Part shown: positions 31,758-40,379 of the stretch, in pieces
Layout: every line of letters begins with the position of its first letter
Numbering within the stretch: position 1 is the first letter of the stretch
Source: Actinokineospora xionganensis
GTDB lineage: Bacteria > Actinomycetota > Actinomycetes > Mycobacteriales > Pseudonocardiaceae
DNA: 64,000 nucleotides
NCBI RefSeq assembly: GCF_014323725.1
Contig: NZ_JABVED010000007.1
Coordinates: 244,251 to 308,250, forward strand
Direction: 5' to 3'
Translations under genes and position numbers: made by a program
The notes under the pieces: generated by a model
Seen by the model: the letters and a program-made list of their open reading frames with translations, nothing else
What the model was told of the DNA's origin: nothing
Database searches by the model: none

Positions 31758-33518
31758 CTAGACCACCGGCTCCACCAAGTGCGGCCGGGCTTCTGGGGCC
31801 GCCGACCGGGTGGCGTCCGCTGCCTGGTCGTCGGGTTGGGTTTGGGAGTCGCGTTCCGCTTCCACGCGGGACAGGTAGACCTCGACCTCCCTGGTCACGT
31901 CGTCCGGTGACCAGCCGAGGGTTTCGCCCATCAGCTCCGCGACCTGCCTGGCGCAGTCCACTCCCCGGTGTGGGTATTCGATCGAGATGCGGGTTCGCCG
32001 GGCCAGGGCGTCCTCCACGTGCAGCGCGCCCTCGTGGCCGGCGGCATAGACGATCTCCACTTTCAGGTAATCCGGGGCCGAGTCCAGTGGCTTCAGCAGT
32101 TCCGGCCTGCCCGCGCCCAGGTTGAGGACCTCGTGCACCAGCGAGCCGTACCGGTCGAGCAGGTGTCGGACCCGGTAGGGGTGCAACCCGTGTCGGGCGG
32201 CCAGCAGGTCCACCTGGTTCACCAGCGCGTGGTAGCCGTCGGCGCCCAGCAGCGGCACGCGGTCGGTGATGGACGGCTGGAGCCTGCCCGGCAGGTCCAC
32301 GGAGGCCGCGTCGATCGCATCGGCCGCCATCACCCGGTAGGTCGTGTACTTGCCGCCCGCGATGGCGACCAGGCCCGGCGCCACGCGGGCCACGGCGTGC
32401 TCGCGGGACAGCTTGGAGCTCTCCTCGCTCTCGCCTGCCAGCAGCGGGCGCAGGCCGGCGTAGACGCCCTCGATGTCGGCGTGGGTGAGCGGGGTCGCGA
32501 GGACTGAGTTGACGTGGTCGAGGATGTAGTCGATGTCGCGCTTCGTGGCCGCGGGGTGGGCGAGGTCGAGGTTCCAGTCCGTGTCGGTGGTTCCCACGAT
32601 CCAGTGGTTGCGCCACGGGATCACGAACAGGACCGACTTCTCCGTGCGCAGGATCAGCCCCGATTCCGAGACGATCCGGTCGCGCGGGACCACGATGTGC
32701 ACGCCTTTGCTCGCGCGCACCCGGAAGCGGCCGCGGCTGCCCGAGACGCGCTGCAGCTCGTCGGTCCAGACGCCGGTGCAGTTGATCACCGCGTTGGCGC
32801 TGACGTCCACTTCGCGCCCGTTCTCGACGTCGCGCACGCGCACGCCGCGGACCCTGTCGGCCTCGTGCAGGAAGTCGACCACCTGGGTGGACGTCCTGAT
32901 CACCGCGCCGTAGTGGGCGGCGGTGCGCGCGACCGTCATGGTGTGGCGGGCGTCGTCGGCCTGGGCGTCGAAGTAGCGGATGCCGCCGATCAGGGCGTTG
33001 CGCTTGAGCGCGGGCACCATGCGCAGCGCGCCCGCGCGGCTCAGGTGCTTCTGGCCCGGCACCGAGCGGGCGCCGCCCATGGTGTCGTAGAGCAGCAATC
33101 CGGCCGCGGTGTACGGGCGTTCCCAGATCCGGCGGGTCAGCGGGTACAGGAAGCTGACCGGCTTCACCAGGTGCGGCGCGATGAGCGTCAGCATCAGCTC
33201 GCGTTCCCGCAGAGCCTCGCGGACCAGGCCGAACTCCAGCTGTTCGAGGTAGCGCAGGCCGCCGTGGAAGAGTTTGCTCGACCGGCTCGACGTCCCCGAC
33301 GCCAGGTCGCGGGCCTCCACCAGGGCGACCGTGAGCCCCCGGGTGGCCGCGTCGAGCGCGGCTCCGGCGCCGACGACCCCGCCGCCGATGATCACCACGT
33401 CGAAGGTGTCCGAGCCCAGGCGCTCCCAGGCACGCTCGCGGGCGGCGGCGTCGAGTCTGCCGCCGAACGGGTCCGAATCGGAACGATTTTCGGCCGTCCT
33501 TGGCTTGCGAGTCGCCAC
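31758..33518 (-). CDS. glpD: Aerobic glycerol-3-phosphate dehydrogenase (GlpD)
   Basis: Membrane-associated FAD enzyme of 586 residues oxidising glycerol-3-phosphate to dihydroxyacetone phosphate and passing electrons to quinone. N-terminal FAD fold VVIIGGGVVGAGAALDAATRG, SSRSSKLFHGGLRYLEQ, and the central IPWRNHWIVGTTDTDW are characteristic. The C-terminal ~35 residues are a disordered acidic/Gln-rich tail. GTG 33518 is the start, with GGGAGG upstream. Divergent from glpF-glpK across 200 bp, so one control region probably governs glycerol use. Nothing else was recognised in the 142 bp between its stop and the PPE-like gene. Confidence 0.96.
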   Translation of the reverse strand: MATRKPRTAENRSDSDPFGGRLDAAARERAWERLGSDTFDVVIIGGGVVGAGAALDAATRGLTVALVEARDLASGTSSRSSKLFHGGLRYLEQLEFGLVREALRERELMLTLIAPHLVKPVSFLYPLTRRIWERPYTAAGLLLYDTMGGARSVPGQKHLSRAGALRMVPALKRNALIGGIRYFDAQADDARHTMTVARTAAHYGAVIRTSTQVVDFLHEADRVRGVRVRDVENGREVDVSANAVINCTGVWTDELQRVSGSRGRFRVRASKGVHIVVPRDRIVSESGLILRTEKSVLFVIPWRNHWIVGTTDTDWNLDLAHPAATKRDIDYILDHVNSVLATPLTHADIEGVYAGLRPLLAGESEESSKLSREHAVARVAPGLVAIAGGKYTTYRVMAADAIDAASVDLPGRLQPSITDRVPLLGADGYHALVNQVDLLAARHGLHPYRVRHLLDRYGSLVHEVLNLGAGRPELLKPLDSAPDYLKVEIVYAAGHEGALHVEDALARRTRISIEYPHRGVDCARQVAELMGETLGWSPDDVTREVEVYLSRVEAERDSQTQPDDQAADATRSAAPEARPHLVEPVV

Positions 33519-33718
33519 GGTCCGCCTCCCTGATCACGCGGGCAAACACGACCACGATCACGCTACCGCGTCCGGCCCGCTGGGGCATTCGACTGATGGA
33601 CAGTGCACACCGGCCCGGGTAGCGTCCGAATCCCTCAGGGTAGGCATCGCCGCCGCGCCCGTGCCAGGCAACTCGGCTGCCTGCCCCTTCGCTACTGGGA
33701 GCGAGAGGGAGATCAGCC

Positions 33719-34462
33719 ATGGACCTCAATTTCGGCGAGATATTCCTATGGGAACTGATGGGCACCGCCGCGCTGACACTGCTGGGCTGCGGTGTCGTCG
33801 CGAACGTGGTGCTCAGAAAGTCGCTCGGCTTCGGCGGCGGCTGGCTGCTGATCAACATCGGCTGGGGTTTCGCCGTCTTCATCGGGGCGAGCATCGCCAA
33901 CCCGACCGGGGCGCACATCAACCCGGCGGTCACGCTCGGACTCGTCTCGGCCGACAAACTCGGCTGGGACAAGGTCCCGGCCTACCTGGCAGGCCAGTTC
34001 ACCGGCGCTTTCCTGGGCGCGGTGCTCTGCTGGCTGGTCTACAAACTGCAGTTCGACGACCACGACGAGCCCGAGAACACCCGCGGCATCTTCGCCACCG
34101 GCCCGACCGTCCCGAACTACCTGTGGAACCTGGTCACGGAGATCGTCGGCACGTTCGTCCTGGTGTTCTGGATCCTCACCAGTCCCACGATGACCAACGA
34201 GGGCGGCGTCCCGCAGTTCGGCAACGCCGCGCTGGGCTACGCGGCCGTGGCGTTCGTCGTCATCGGCATCGGCGCCTCGCTCGGTGGCCCCACCGGCTAC
34301 GCCATCAACCCGGCCCGCGACCTGGGCCCCCGTATCGCGTACGCGATCCTGCCGATCAAGAACAAGGGCGGAGCGGACTGGAACTACTCGTGGGTCCCAG
34401 TCGTCGGCCCGTTGGTCGGCGCCGTGCTCGCCGGCCTGCTCTCACAGATCCTGCCTTCCTGA
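33719..34462 (+). CDS. glpF: Glycerol uptake facilitator (aquaporin family)
   Basis: 247-residue channel with six helices and two half-helices carrying the NPA boxes GAHINPAVTLG (~residues 66-76) and GYAINPARDLGPR (~196-208). The Asp after the second NPA (NPARD) is the mark of glycerol-conducting members as opposed to water-only aquaporins. ATG 33719 has GAGCGAGAGGGAG upstream. It sits 28 bases before glycerol kinase, which traps the imported glycerol as its phosphate. Confidence 0.95.
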   Translation: MDLNFGEIFLWELMGTAALTLLGCGVVANVVLRKSLGFGGGWLLINIGWGFAVFIGASIANPTGAHINPAVTLGLVSADKLGWDKVPAYLAGQFTGAFLGAVLCWLVYKLQFDDHDEPENTRGIFATGPTVPNYLWNLVTEIVGTFVLVFWILTSPTMTNEGGVPQFGNAALGYAAVAFVVIGIGASLGGPTGYAINPARDLGPRIAYAILPIKNKGGADWNYSWVPVVGPLVGAVLAGLLSQILPS

Positions 34463-34490
34463 TCGACCAGCTCCGAAGGGCGAATGACAG

Positions 34491-36005
34491 ATGACCAAAT
34501 ACGTGGCCGCGATCGACCAGGGCACTACGTCCACCCGCTGCATGATCTTCAGTCACGCCGGCGAGGTGGTCGCGGTCGACCAGCGCGAGCACAAGCAGAT
34601 CTTCCCCAAGGCGGGCTGGGTCGAGCACGACCCGAAGGAGGTCTGGGAGAACACCCGGGCGGTCGCGGCGGGCGCGCTCGCCAAGGCGGACCTGCACGCC
34701 TCCGACATCGCCGCGGTCGGCATCACGAACCAGCGCGAGACCGCGGTGGTGTGGGACCGCGAGACCGGCGAGCCGGTGTACAACGCGATCGTCTGGCAGG
34801 ACACCCGGACCGACCGGATCGCCACCGACCTCGGCAACCTCGGCGGCGGCCAGGAGCGCTACCGGGCGAAGACCGGCCTCCCCCTGGCGACGTACTTCTC
34901 CGGCCCCAAGATCCGCTGGATCCTCGACAACGTCGACGGCGCGCGCGCCAAGGCGGAGGCGGGCAAGCTGCTGTTCGGCAACATGGACACCTGGGTGCTG
35001 TGGAACATGACCGGCGGCGTCGACGGCGGCGTGCACGTCACCGACCCGACGAACGCGTCCCGGACCCTGCTGATGGACCTGTCGACCCTGTCGTGGGACG
35101 CCGACATCGCTTCGGAGATGGGTGTTCCGCTGTCGATGCTGCCGGAGATCCGGTCGTCGTCGGAGGAGTACGGCAAGGTCCGCGAACGCGGCGCGCTCGC
35201 CGGTGTCCCCATCGCCGGAATCCTCGGCGACCAGCAGGCCGCCACCTTCGGCCAGGCGTGCCTGTCGCCCGGAGAGGCCAAGAACACCTACGGCACCGGC
35301 AATTTCGTCCTCCTCAACACGGGCACCGACCAAGTGATGAGCGAGAACGGTTTGCTCACAACGGTTTGCTACAAGATCGGCACGCAGGCGCCGGTGTACG
35401 CGCTCGAAGGATCGATCGCGGTCACCGGGTCGCTGGTCCAGTGGATCAGGGACAACCTGGGGATGATCAACTCGGCGGCGGAGATCGAGGAACACGCGCG
35501 CACGGTCGAGGACAACGGCGGCTGCTACTTCGTGCCCGCGTTCTCCGGCCTGTTCGCCCCCTACTGGCGCTCCGACGCCCGCGGCGCGATCGTGGGCCTG
35601 ACCCGGTTCGTCAACAAAGGACACCTCGCGCGCGCGGTCCTGGAGGCCACGGCTTTCCAGACCCGCGAGGTCATCGACGCCATGAACGCCGACTCCGGGG
35701 TGCCGCTGACCGCGCTCAAGGTGGACGGCGGCATGGTCGGCAACGAACTGCTGATGCAGTTCCAAGCCGACATCCTCGGCGTCCCCGTCATCCGCCCGGT
35801 GGTCGCGGAGACGACCGCGCTGGGCGCGGCCTACGCGGCCGGACTCGCCGTCGGGTTCTGGGAGAGCGAGGACGACATCCGCAAGAACTGGGCCAAGGAC
35901 AAGGAATGGACCCCGGCGATGGCGGACGACGCGCGGGAGAAGACGTTCGGACAGTGGAAGAAGGCGGTGACGCGCACCTTCGACTGGGTGGAGCAGGAAG
36001 ACTGA
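34491..36005 (+). CDS. glpK: Glycerol kinase
   Basis: 504-residue FGGY-family kinase, normal length. Signatures: [17 protein letters not shown] at the N-terminus, [42 protein letters not shown] and the C-terminal [17 protein letters not shown]. Phosphorylates glycerol with ATP; downstream of glpF in a two-gene operon and followed by a strong terminator. Regulation by the divergent control region upstream of glpF is likely, but no operator was identified. Confidence 0.97.
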   Translation: MTKYVAAIDQGTTSTRCMIFSHAGEVVAVDQREHKQIFPKAGWVEHDPKEVWENTRAVAAGALAKADLHASDIAAVGITNQRETAVVWDRETGEPVYNAIVWQDTRTDRIATDLGNLGGGQERYRAKTGLPLATYFSGPKIRWILDNVDGARAKAEAGKLLFGNMDTWVLWNMTGGVDGGVHVTDPTNASRTLLMDLSTLSWDADIASEMGVPLSMLPEIRSSSEEYGKVRERGALAGVPIAGILGDQQAATFGQACLSPGEAKNTYGTGNFVLLNTGTDQVMSENGLLTTVCYKIGTQAPVYALEGSIAVTGSLVQWIRDNLGMINSAAEIEEHARTVEDNGGCYFVPAFSGLFAPYWRSDARGAIVGLTRFVNKGHLARAVLEATAFQTREVIDAMNADSGVPLTALKVDGGMVGNELLMQFQADILGVPVIRPVVAETTALGAAYAAGLAVGFWESEDDIRKNWAKDKEWTPAMADDAREKTFGQWKKAVTRTFDWVEQED

Positions 36006-36011
36006 GTGTCA

Positions 36012-36040
36012 GGCCAGGTCGGGCTGATCCCGACCTGGCC
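36012..36040 (+). terminator. Hairpin terminator after glpK
   Basis: Perfect 12-bp arms GGCCAGGTCGGG / CCCGACCTGGCC with a five-base loop, 7 bases after the glpK stop. Confidence 0.85.
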
Positions 36041-36183
36041 CTCACTTCCGGCGCCGTGTCGACAAGTCGGACTGACAGATTCCGCACGAACCCACTTCCG
36101 CAAGGCGTTGGAACTGGCCAAGGCGGGCGACCGTAGGCCTGACTTCCCGGACACACGGCAGCGTCGCGCTCCAGCCTGCCCGG

Positions 36184-36216
36184 CGGTCGCGCACCCAGCC
36201 CATGGGTGCGCGACCG
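36184..36216 (-). terminator. Hairpin terminator after the zinc-ribbon gene
   Basis: Perfect 13-bp arms CGGTCGCGCACCC / GGGTGCGCGACCG with a seven-base loop, 22 bases beyond the minus-strand stop at 36239. Together with the glpK hairpin it separates two convergent transcripts, and supports the small gene as real. Nothing else was seen in the 36041-36183 gap. Confidence 0.75.
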
Positions 36217-36238
36217 GCTGCTCCTGGTCCGCGGGGCG

Positions 36239-36376
36239 CTATCTGCGGATCGCGATATGACTGAATCCGCCAAGGCGCGGGATCTGGCCGATGCCGCCAC
36301 AGCGAGGGCAGAAGTCGCGACGGTTGGGGGCCAAGCCCGAGCCCAGGCATTCGGGACATTCGATTCGGCGAGACAT
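36239..36376 (-). CDS. 45-residue zinc-ribbon protein with two CxxCxGxG-type knuckles
   Basis: Short gene on the minus strand: ATG 36376, GGAGG 6 bases upstream, TAG at 36239. The protein starts MSRRIECPECLGSG and continues FCPRCGGIGQIPR, giving two C-x-x-C pairs (C7/C10 and C23/C26) each followed by Gly-rich turns, like half of the DnaJ cysteine-rich domain; one Zn can be bound. A perfect hairpin (36395-36414) lies in its 5' leader just before the ribosome-binding site, and its own terminator follows. Likely a conserved small actinobacterial protein; function unknown. Confidence 0.8.
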   Translation of the reverse strand: MSRRIECPECLGSGLAPNRRDFCPRCGGIGQIPRLGGFSHIAIRR

Positions 36377-36582
36377 CGCGCCTCCAAAGGGGTTCCGGGC
36401 CTGTTTTGGCCCGGGCTATCAGACGTACCGCCTCAGTAGGTCGAACCCCAGCTAATCCGGCGATGTTCACCCGTTCTTGCAGCTCGTTCGACACCGCCAT
36501 GACGGACAGTGTCAATCCGCGCGCTCAGTTGGGTTCACACCAAGCGCGATGTCGGTAAATCACATTCTGGTTTACTCGGATC

Positions 36583-37587
36583 ATGAACGTCACACGAAGG
36601 TCCGCTCTGGGCCTCGGCGCCGTTGTCGGCGCCACCGCACTGGGGGTCGGCGCCACCACACCGGCGTCGGCGAGCACTCCTGCCACGGCAGCGCAGGCCT
36701 GCTCCAAGATCAAATCTGTTTACGACCGCGAGACAACCCGGGCCGCGGGCACCTGGTCGTCCTTCATCACCGTGACCGGGGAGGCCACGCCCGCCGTCGA
36801 GGCGCTGGCGGACCAGGTCGTGGAGGCCTACAGCGTCAACAAGATCGCGGTCGCCACGGCCGTGCTCGACAAGATCGACCGTGGGCTGCTGGCACTCGAC
36901 CAGCGCGTCGACGTCACCGCGGACATCGTCAGCCACGACGGCGACGGGATCTTCGGCTACGACGGCGCGTACCCGAGTTCCGTCACCCTCGGCCACGTCC
37001 TGGCCAACCTGCTCACCGTCTCGGACAACACCGCCGTGCGGCTGTGCGGGCTCGTCGTTCCGGCCGCCGAGCTCAACGAGATCCTGCGCGCCAAGGGTTT
37101 CGTGCACACCCAGGTCAAGCCGGTGGCGAACCCGAACCGGTTCTACCTCGGCACCACGACCGCGCGTGAGACGCACACAATGCTGCAGCGGCTCGTCGAC
37201 GGGACCTTGCTCTCGGCCACGTCGAGCGCCTATGTGCTCTCGCTGCTGTGCTCGCTGACCTCGTTCACCGACGGGATCCGGCTGAACATGAGCTCCGCGG
37301 AACGGGTGCGCGTGGCGGCCAAGGCGGGCTGGTTCGCCGACGGCCGCAACGAGGCGGGCATCGTCTTCGACACCGCGGGCAAGGCCGCCATCACCTACGC
37401 CCTGTTCGCCTCCGGGCAGTTCAGCGGCGACGCGGCGGCCAACGCCGACAACTACAGCGCCACCCACCCGGCGCTGCGGGCCCGACAGGCCATCGGCCGC
37501 ACCCTGCTCGACTCGGTGCCGCCGGTCAGCGCCCCGACCGCGCGCAAGTTCAGCGTCCCGCGGTACCACCCGTCCAACGGCGGCTGA
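36583..37587 (+). CDS. Class A beta-lactamase-like secreted serine hydrolase
   Basis: 334-residue exported protein. The N-terminus TRRSALGLGAVVGATALGVG is a twin-arginine-type (Tat) signal, with likely cleavage after ASA. The active-site SxxK is YSVNKIAVA, the SDN box is TVSDNTAV, and the KTG triad is replaced by KAGWFAD. The family's omega-loop Glu is not obvious. The protein may hydrolyse beta-lactams, or be a related D-Ala-type peptidase; the KAG variant makes classical activity uncertain. Its N-terminal start is the ATG 36583. Divergent from the zinc-ribbon gene across 206 bp in which I saw no clear operator; followed by a terminator. Confidence 0.85.
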   Translation: MNVTRRSALGLGAVVGATALGVGATTPASASTPATAAQACSKIKSVYDRETTRAAGTWSSFITVTGEATPAVEALADQVVEAYSVNKIAVATAVLDKIDRGLLALDQRVDVTADIVSHDGDGIFGYDGAYPSSVTLGHVLANLLTVSDNTAVRLCGLVVPAAELNEILRAKGFVHTQVKPVANPNRFYLGTTTARETHTMLQRLVDGTLLSATSSAYVLSLLCSLTSFTDGIRLNMSSAERVRVAAKAGWFADGRNEAGIVFDTAGKAAITYALFASGQFSGDAAANADNYSATHPALRARQAIGRTLLDSVPPVSAPTARKFSVPRYHPSNGG

Positions 37588-37594
37588 CCCGGCG

Positions 37595-37626
37595 ACCTGG
37601 CGGCCCGGGCGACCGGGCCGCCAGGT
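37595..37626. terminator. Strong hairpin terminator between beta-lactamase-like gene and lpdA
   Basis: Perfect 14-bp arms ACCTGGCGGCCCGG / CCGGGCCGCCAGGT with a GCGA tetraloop, 8 bases past the beta-lactamase stop and 30 bases before the convergent lpdA end; can serve both strands. Confidence 0.85.
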
Positions 37627-37655
37627 TGACCACGTCGGGGCGTTCAGCCAGTCCG

Positions 37656-39059
37656 TCAGTCCAGGTCGTCGTGGCGCATCAGCTGGCGGCCCGCCTCGGT
37701 GATGGAACCCGAGAGCGACGGGTACACCGAGAAGGTCAGCGCCAGGTCGTCCACCGTCAGCTGGTTCTGAACCGCGAGCGCGATAGGCAGGATCAGCTCG
37801 CTCGCACTCGGGGCCACGATCACACCGCCGATGACCACACCGGTCGCGGGGCGACAGAAAAGCTTCACGAAACCGCGCCGCAGGCCCTCCATCTTGGCTC
37901 GGGCGTTGGTGGCCAGCGGCAGCATCACGGTGCGCGCGGGCACCTCGCCGGAGTCGATGGCCTGCTGGCTGATGCCGACGGTCGCGATCTCCGGGTGGGT
38001 GAAGACGTTGGCGGCGACGGTCTTGAGCTTGATCGGCGCGACACCCTCGCCCAGCGCGTGCCACATCGCGATGCGGCCCTGCATGGCCGCGACCGACGCC
38101 AGCATCAGCACACCGGTGCAGTCACCCGCCGCGTAGACACCGGGGACGCTGGTGCGGGAAACACGGTCGACGTTGATGAAGCCGCCGGGACCGAGGTCGA
38201 TGCCGATCTTGTCCAGGCCGATGTCGCTGGTGTTGGGCACCGAGCCGACCGTCATCAGCGCGTGCGACGCCTCGACGATCTCGCCGCCCTTGAGGTGGAC
38301 CTTGACGCCGGTGTCGTCGCGCTCGATCTTCTCCGCGCGGGCGTGCTTGACCAGGGTGGTGCCGCGCTCGGAGAACACGTCCTCCAACACGGCGGCGGCG
38401 TCGGCGTCCTCATGCGGCAGGACGCGGTCGCGGCTGGAGATGACGGTGACCTTGACGCCCATCTCGATGAACGCCGAGGCGAACTCGGCGCCGGTCACCC
38501 CGGAGCCGACGACCACCAGGTGCTCGGGCAGCTCGGGGAGGTCGTAGATCTGCCGCCAGTCGAGCACCCGCTTGCCGTCCGGCTCGGCGCCCGGGATGAC
38601 CCGCGGGTTCGCGCCGGTGGCGATGAGGACGACGTCGGCGTCGAGGACCTCCTCGGTCCCGTCGTTGCCGGTGACGGCGACCCGGTGGGCGGCCATGCCG
38701 GGGCGGTCGTTGCAGAAACGGCCGTAGCCGGTCAGCAGGCGCACACCCTCACGCTGGATGCGGTTACGGATGTCGGCGGACTGGGCGAGGGCGAGCCCGC
38801 GCACCCGGCCGCGCACGACCGGCAGGTTGACCGAGGAGTCGACGTCCTCGACGCCGATGCCCAGCTCATCGGCATCGCGGAAGGCCGAACGGGCGCCCGC
38901 GGAGGCGATGAACGTCTTCGACGGCACGCAGTCATAGAGGACGCAGGCCCCGCCCAGTCCGTCCCGCTCGACCACGGTGACATCGGCGCCGTGCTGGGCC
39001 GCGACCAGGGCCGCCTCGTAACCCGCGGGGCCGCCACCCATGATCACGATCCGGCTCAC
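37656..39059 (-). CDS. lpdA: NAD(P)H:quinone reductase of the dihydrolipoamide dehydrogenase family (LpdA)
   Basis: 467-residue FAD/NAD(P)-binding flavoprotein. N-terminal RIVIMGGGPAGYEAALVA, then GGACVLYDCVPSKTFIASAG: both cysteines of the CxxxxC disulfide are present. The second Rossmann motif is VVVGSGVTGAEFASAF, and the FAD site GVYAAGDCTG. The C-terminal HPTLSE, whose His-Glu is needed for dihydrolipoamide turnover, is replaced by VYPSLSGSITEAG. This is the pattern of the M. tuberculosis LpdA (Rv3303c), a quinone reductase next to glpD2. GTG start 39059 has GAGGAGG upstream; the ATG nearer 39086 is a longer alternative. Confidence 0.9.
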   Translation of the reverse strand: MSRIVIMGGGPAGYEAALVAAQHGADVTVVERDGLGGACVLYDCVPSKTFIASAGARSAFRDADELGIGVEDVDSSVNLPVVRGRVRGLALAQSADIRNRIQREGVRLLTGYGRFCNDRPGMAAHRVAVTGNDGTEEVLDADVVLIATGANPRVIPGAEPDGKRVLDWRQIYDLPELPEHLVVVGSGVTGAEFASAFIEMGVKVTVISSRDRVLPHEDADAAAVLEDVFSERGTTLVKHARAEKIERDDTGVKVHLKGGEIVEASHALMTVGSVPNTSDIGLDKIGIDLGPGGFINVDRVSRTSVPGVYAAGDCTGVLMLASVAAMQGRIAMWHALGEGVAPIKLKTVAANVFTHPEIATVGISQQAIDSGEVPARTVMLPLATNARAKMEGLRRGFVKLFCRPATGVVIGGVIVAPSASELILPIALAVQNQLTVDDLALTFSVYPSLSGSITEAGRQLMRHDDLD

Positions 39060-39186
39060 GTGCGTCCTCCTCATATGCGCGCTCACGTCCGCGAATACGG
39101 TACGCGCGGGACGCAGGTCACATCTGGTCGGATGGAAAAGGCCCGGCTTCCCTGCCGATGATCGGTTGTGTCGCTACTCTGTCGGA

Positions 39187-39645
39187 GTGCCGCTTTACGC
39201 CGCTTATGGGTCGAACATGGACCCGGCCCAGATGATGCAGCGAGCCCCGCACTCGCCGATGGCGGGAACCGGATGGCTGGTGGGATGGCGGCTGACCTTC
39301 GGAGGCGAAGACCTCGGTTGGGAAGGCGCCCTCGCCACCATCGTCGAGGACCCGGACTCGCAGGTGTTCGTCGTGCTCTACGACGTCACCGACGACGAAC
39401 CGCTGCTCGACCGGTGGGAAGGCTCCGAGCTGGGCCTTCACTCGAAAATCCGGCTGCGGGTGCAGACCCTTGAGGGGTCGGTGCTCGCGTGGCTCTACGT
39501 CCTCGACGCCTACGAGGGCGGTCTGCCCTCGGCCCGATACCTGGGGGTGGTCGCCGACGCGGCAGAGGCCGCGGGCGCCCCCGCCGACTACGTCGCCGAC
39601 CTGCGGGTCCGGCCATGCGACGGCATCGGGCCGGCAAACGGCTGA
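39187..39645 (+). CDS. Gamma-glutamylcyclotransferase-fold protein
   Basis: 152-residue AIG2/GGCT-like protein: LYAAYGSNMDPAQM at the N-terminus, the strand ATIVEDPDSQVFVVLYDVT and a Glu near DRWEGSEL in the position of the family's catalytic acid. Members cleave gamma-glutamyl amino acids to 5-oxoproline, but many bacterial paralogues are uncharacterised. Starts at GTG 39187; divergent from lpdA. Same position as Rv3304 in M. tuberculosis. Confidence 0.85.
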   Translation: MPLYAAYGSNMDPAQMMQRAPHSPMAGTGWLVGWRLTFGGEDLGWEGALATIVEDPDSQVFVVLYDVTDDEPLLDRWEGSELGLHSKIRLRVQTLEGSVLAWLYVLDAYEGGLPSARYLGVVADAAEAAGAPADYVADLRVRPCDGIGPANG

Positions 39646-39746
39646 CCGACCACAACCAGCGGGCCCGCCACACGTCTTCTCGGTTATGACCGAAATCACG
39701 GTCAGACGCTCGCCGAACGATTCGGCCGGTGCGAGGAGAGATGGCG

Positions 39747-40316
39747 ATGAAGGCTCGAAGATGGACCAAGCGACTGACCACCCTGGCGGTCACCCTCGGC
39801 GCGGCAGCCGCGGTCGCGGTAGTGGGCCCGTCGTCGGCAGCGGCGACTGAGGGGTACTGCGGGATCAGCTGGGGCTCCCTGGCGAAAACCGCGTCATCGA
39901 CCGAGGTCGCGCCCCTGGTTGGGGTCCGCGGCGGCAGGCACTACTGCTGGGACCGGCTCGTCGTCGACATCCGCTCCGGCGGGGCCGACGGCTACCGCGT
40001 CCAGTACGTCAGCGAAGTCACCCAGGACGGCTCCGGCCACGTCGTCCCCCTGCGTGGCGGCGCCAAACTGCAGATCATCGCGATCGCCCCGGCATACGAC
40101 GGCTCCGGCAACTCGACCTTCAACCCGGCGAACCGCAGCGAACTCGTCAACGTCGCAGGCTGGCAGACCTTCCGCCAGGTCGCGTACGCGGGCAGCTTCG
40201 AAGGCCAGACCACCATCGGTCTCGGCGTCCGGGCCCGCCTCCCCTTCCGCGCCTTCACCCTCAACAACCCCGACGGCGGCTCCCGCATAGTCATCGACGT
40301 AGCCCACTTCTGGTAA
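39747..40316 (+). CDS. Secreted AMIN-like domain protein
   Basis: 189-residue exported protein. ATG 39747 has GAGGAGA upstream; the signal peptide runs from MKARRWTKRLTTLAVTLGAA to about SAAATEG. The mature domain has two Cys (GYCGISW; HYCWDRL), a DIRSGGADGYRVQYV strand pair and VPLRGGAKLQIIAIAPA, a beta-sandwich pattern of AMIN-like domains in actinobacterial lipoproteins and secreted proteins. No lipobox, so freely secreted. Probably binds cell-wall polymer; substrate unknown. Its TAA stop begins the 21-bp tandem repeat. Confidence 0.8.
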   Translation: MKARRWTKRLTTLAVTLGAAAAVAVVGPSSAAATEGYCGISWGSLAKTASSTEVAPLVGVRGGRHYCWDRLVVDIRSGGADGYRVQYVSEVTQDGSGHVVPLRGGAKLQIIAIAPAYDGSGNSTFNPANRSELVNVAGWQTFRQVAYAGSFEGQTTIGLGVRARLPFRAFTLNNPDGGSRIVIDVAHFW

Positions 40317-40377
40317 CCCGCGAGTCCAACGTCCAAAACAACGAGTCCAACGTTCAGAACAGTGAGTCCAACGTTCG
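40314..40377 (+). repeat. 21-bp tandem repeat, three units, starting at a stop codon
   Basis: Begins with the TAA of the AMIN-like gene, then CCGCGAGTCC. GAGTCCAACG starts at 40322, 40343 and 40364, an exact 21-base period. Full unit: GAGTCCAACGTTCAGAACAA plus C. It fills the whole gap to the convergent DUF559 gene. Other copies at 41365-41413 and 55839-55930. Confidence 0.9.
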
Positions 40378-40379
40378 GC

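Noticed and set aside
36042-36515. 157-residue minus-strand open frame
   Set aside because: Spans two perfect terminator hairpins and a different frame of the small zinc-ribbon gene; composition is non-coding.
40314-40377. CRISPR-like short direct repeats
   Set aside because: Units are contiguous 21-mers with no unique spacers, and no cas genes are near; described instead as a tandem repeat at gene ends.
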